Source: Sphingomonas sp.
GTDB taxonomy: Bacteria > Pseudomonadota > Alphaproteobacteria > Sphingomonadales > Sphingomonadaceae
Reading direction: 5' to 3'
Length of the DNA: 62,258 nt
Assembly (NCBI RefSeq): GCF_025353885.1
Contig: NZ_JANXNX010000030.1
Coordinates: 1-62,258, forward strand
Program-made: the position numbers and the translations under genes
Shown here: one piece after another, positions 62,065 to 62,258 of the stretch
Layout of the letters: each line of letters opens with the position of its first letter
Position numbering within the stretch: the first letter of the stretch is position 1
Notes under the pieces: model-generated
Told to the model about the DNA's origin: nothing
The model's input: only the letters and a program-made list of their open reading frames with translations
The model's database searches: none

Positions 62065-62258
62065 TCCGACCGCCCGAAGTCGGGCCGCTCGTCATCCTGT
62101 CCCTGTTCGATGATGCTGCGCCGGACAGCGCGGGTTCGCGTGAACAGATCGAACAGCGCGTCACCGTCGCCCCAGCGGATTGCCCGTTGCAGCGCGGTCA
62201 GGTCCTCGCTGAACCGCTGTAACATTTCCAGCACCGCATCCTTGTTGGTCAGGAACAC
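62058..62258 (-). CDS. Prephenate/arogenate dehydrogenase, C-terminal part (runs off the window)
   Basis: 66 residues from the right edge to TGA at 62058-62060. The segment FLTNKDAVLEMLQRFSEDLT matches the helical C-terminal domain of TyrA/TyrC dehydrogenases, where NKDAVLE follows a WRDI helix. The N-terminal NAD domain lies beyond the window. Convergent with plsC (7-base overlap). It would oxidise prephenate or arogenate in tyrosine synthesis. Confidence 0.8.
   Translation of the reverse strand: MFLTNKDAVLEMLQRFSEDLTALQRAIRWGDGDALFDLFTRTRAVRRSIIEQGQDDERPDFGRSDH

Overview
The window reads as a contiguous piece of a high-GC alphaproteobacterial chromosome, most likely a member of the Sphingomonadales (Sphingomonas-like). 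This rests on protein character (DUF3576, DUF6489, DUF1491, MmcB, DUF4402 and a sphingomonad type III PKS cluster) and on gene order. The block parB-parA-rsmG-mnmG-mnmE ... rho-hemJ-hemE | ppsR-maf-aroE-coaE-dnaQ is the arrangement that surrounds the chromosomal origin of Caulobacter and relatives. Nearly all of it is core housekeeping sequence. I saw no insertion sequence, prophage, integrase or CRISPR array.

Layout. 0-4.8 kb: the end of an unrecognised gene, an MHS-family transporter, a lipoprotein, a tiny ORF with an extreme Shine-Dalgarno and its own terminator, rsmB, an SdhAF4-like gene and gpsA. 4.8-10.4 kb: tsaD, divergent from hemC-hemD-(Mic60-like), then pgl, a CDF metal exporter and tRNA-Gly(GCC). 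10.6-16.5 kb: a thioredoxin-TPR (CnoX-like) protein coupled to a Lon-N-domain protein, a UbiH-type hydroxylase, ftsK and lolA. 16.7-21.8 kb: xth and ribA facing a HAD phosphatase and yggS, then a ThiE-like protein, an outer-membrane barrel and a DUF3576 lipoprotein. 21.8-25.9 kb: leuS-lptE-holA. 25.9-35.1 kb: an almost wholly minus-strand block (parB, parA, rsmG, mnmG, mnmE, DUF6489, TerC, rho, hemJ, hemE) with two perfect parS sites. 35.1-35.4 kb: a gene-free stretch with DnaA-box-like sequences and an AT-rich patch, the predicted replication origin. 35.4-44.7 kb: a plus-strand block, ppsR-maf-aroE-coaE-dnaQ, hpf, ptsN, thioesterase, DUF1491, SleB hydrolase, MmcB, an ankyrin protein (minus), Sco1, YcgN and a YgjP-type peptidase. 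44.6-50.0 kb: minus-strand PBP1A, msrB, and a three-gene cluster of FAD oxidoreductase, methyltransferase and type III polyketide synthase. 50.1-54.9 kb: two DUF4402 secreted proteins, a PapD-like chaperone and a usher-like outer-membrane protein. 55-62 kb: prfC, tRNA-Leu(GAG), a MATE exporter, a zinc-ribbon membrane protein, ftsE-ftsX-ydcF-plsC and the end of a prephenate dehydrogenase.

How the genes work together. The origin/parS/ParAB module handles replication start and segregation, and genes point away from the predicted origin on both sides for several kb. Heme synthesis is split between hemCD and hemE-hemJ. tRNA and rRNA modification genes (mnmE, mnmG, rsmG, rsmB, tsaD) are concentrated here. 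Translational coupling through ATGA/GTGA overlaps is pervasive. The two accessory modules most worth attention are the type III PKS cluster, which resembles methylated phenolic-lipid operons in composition, and the DUF4402/chaperone/usher locus, which looks like a poorly described chaperone-usher surface-fibre system. Two further observations stand out: ribA and hemE both appear to start at non-canonical CTG codons, and the micro-ORF at 2.1 kb has a 14-nt perfect complement to the 16S rRNA 3' end.
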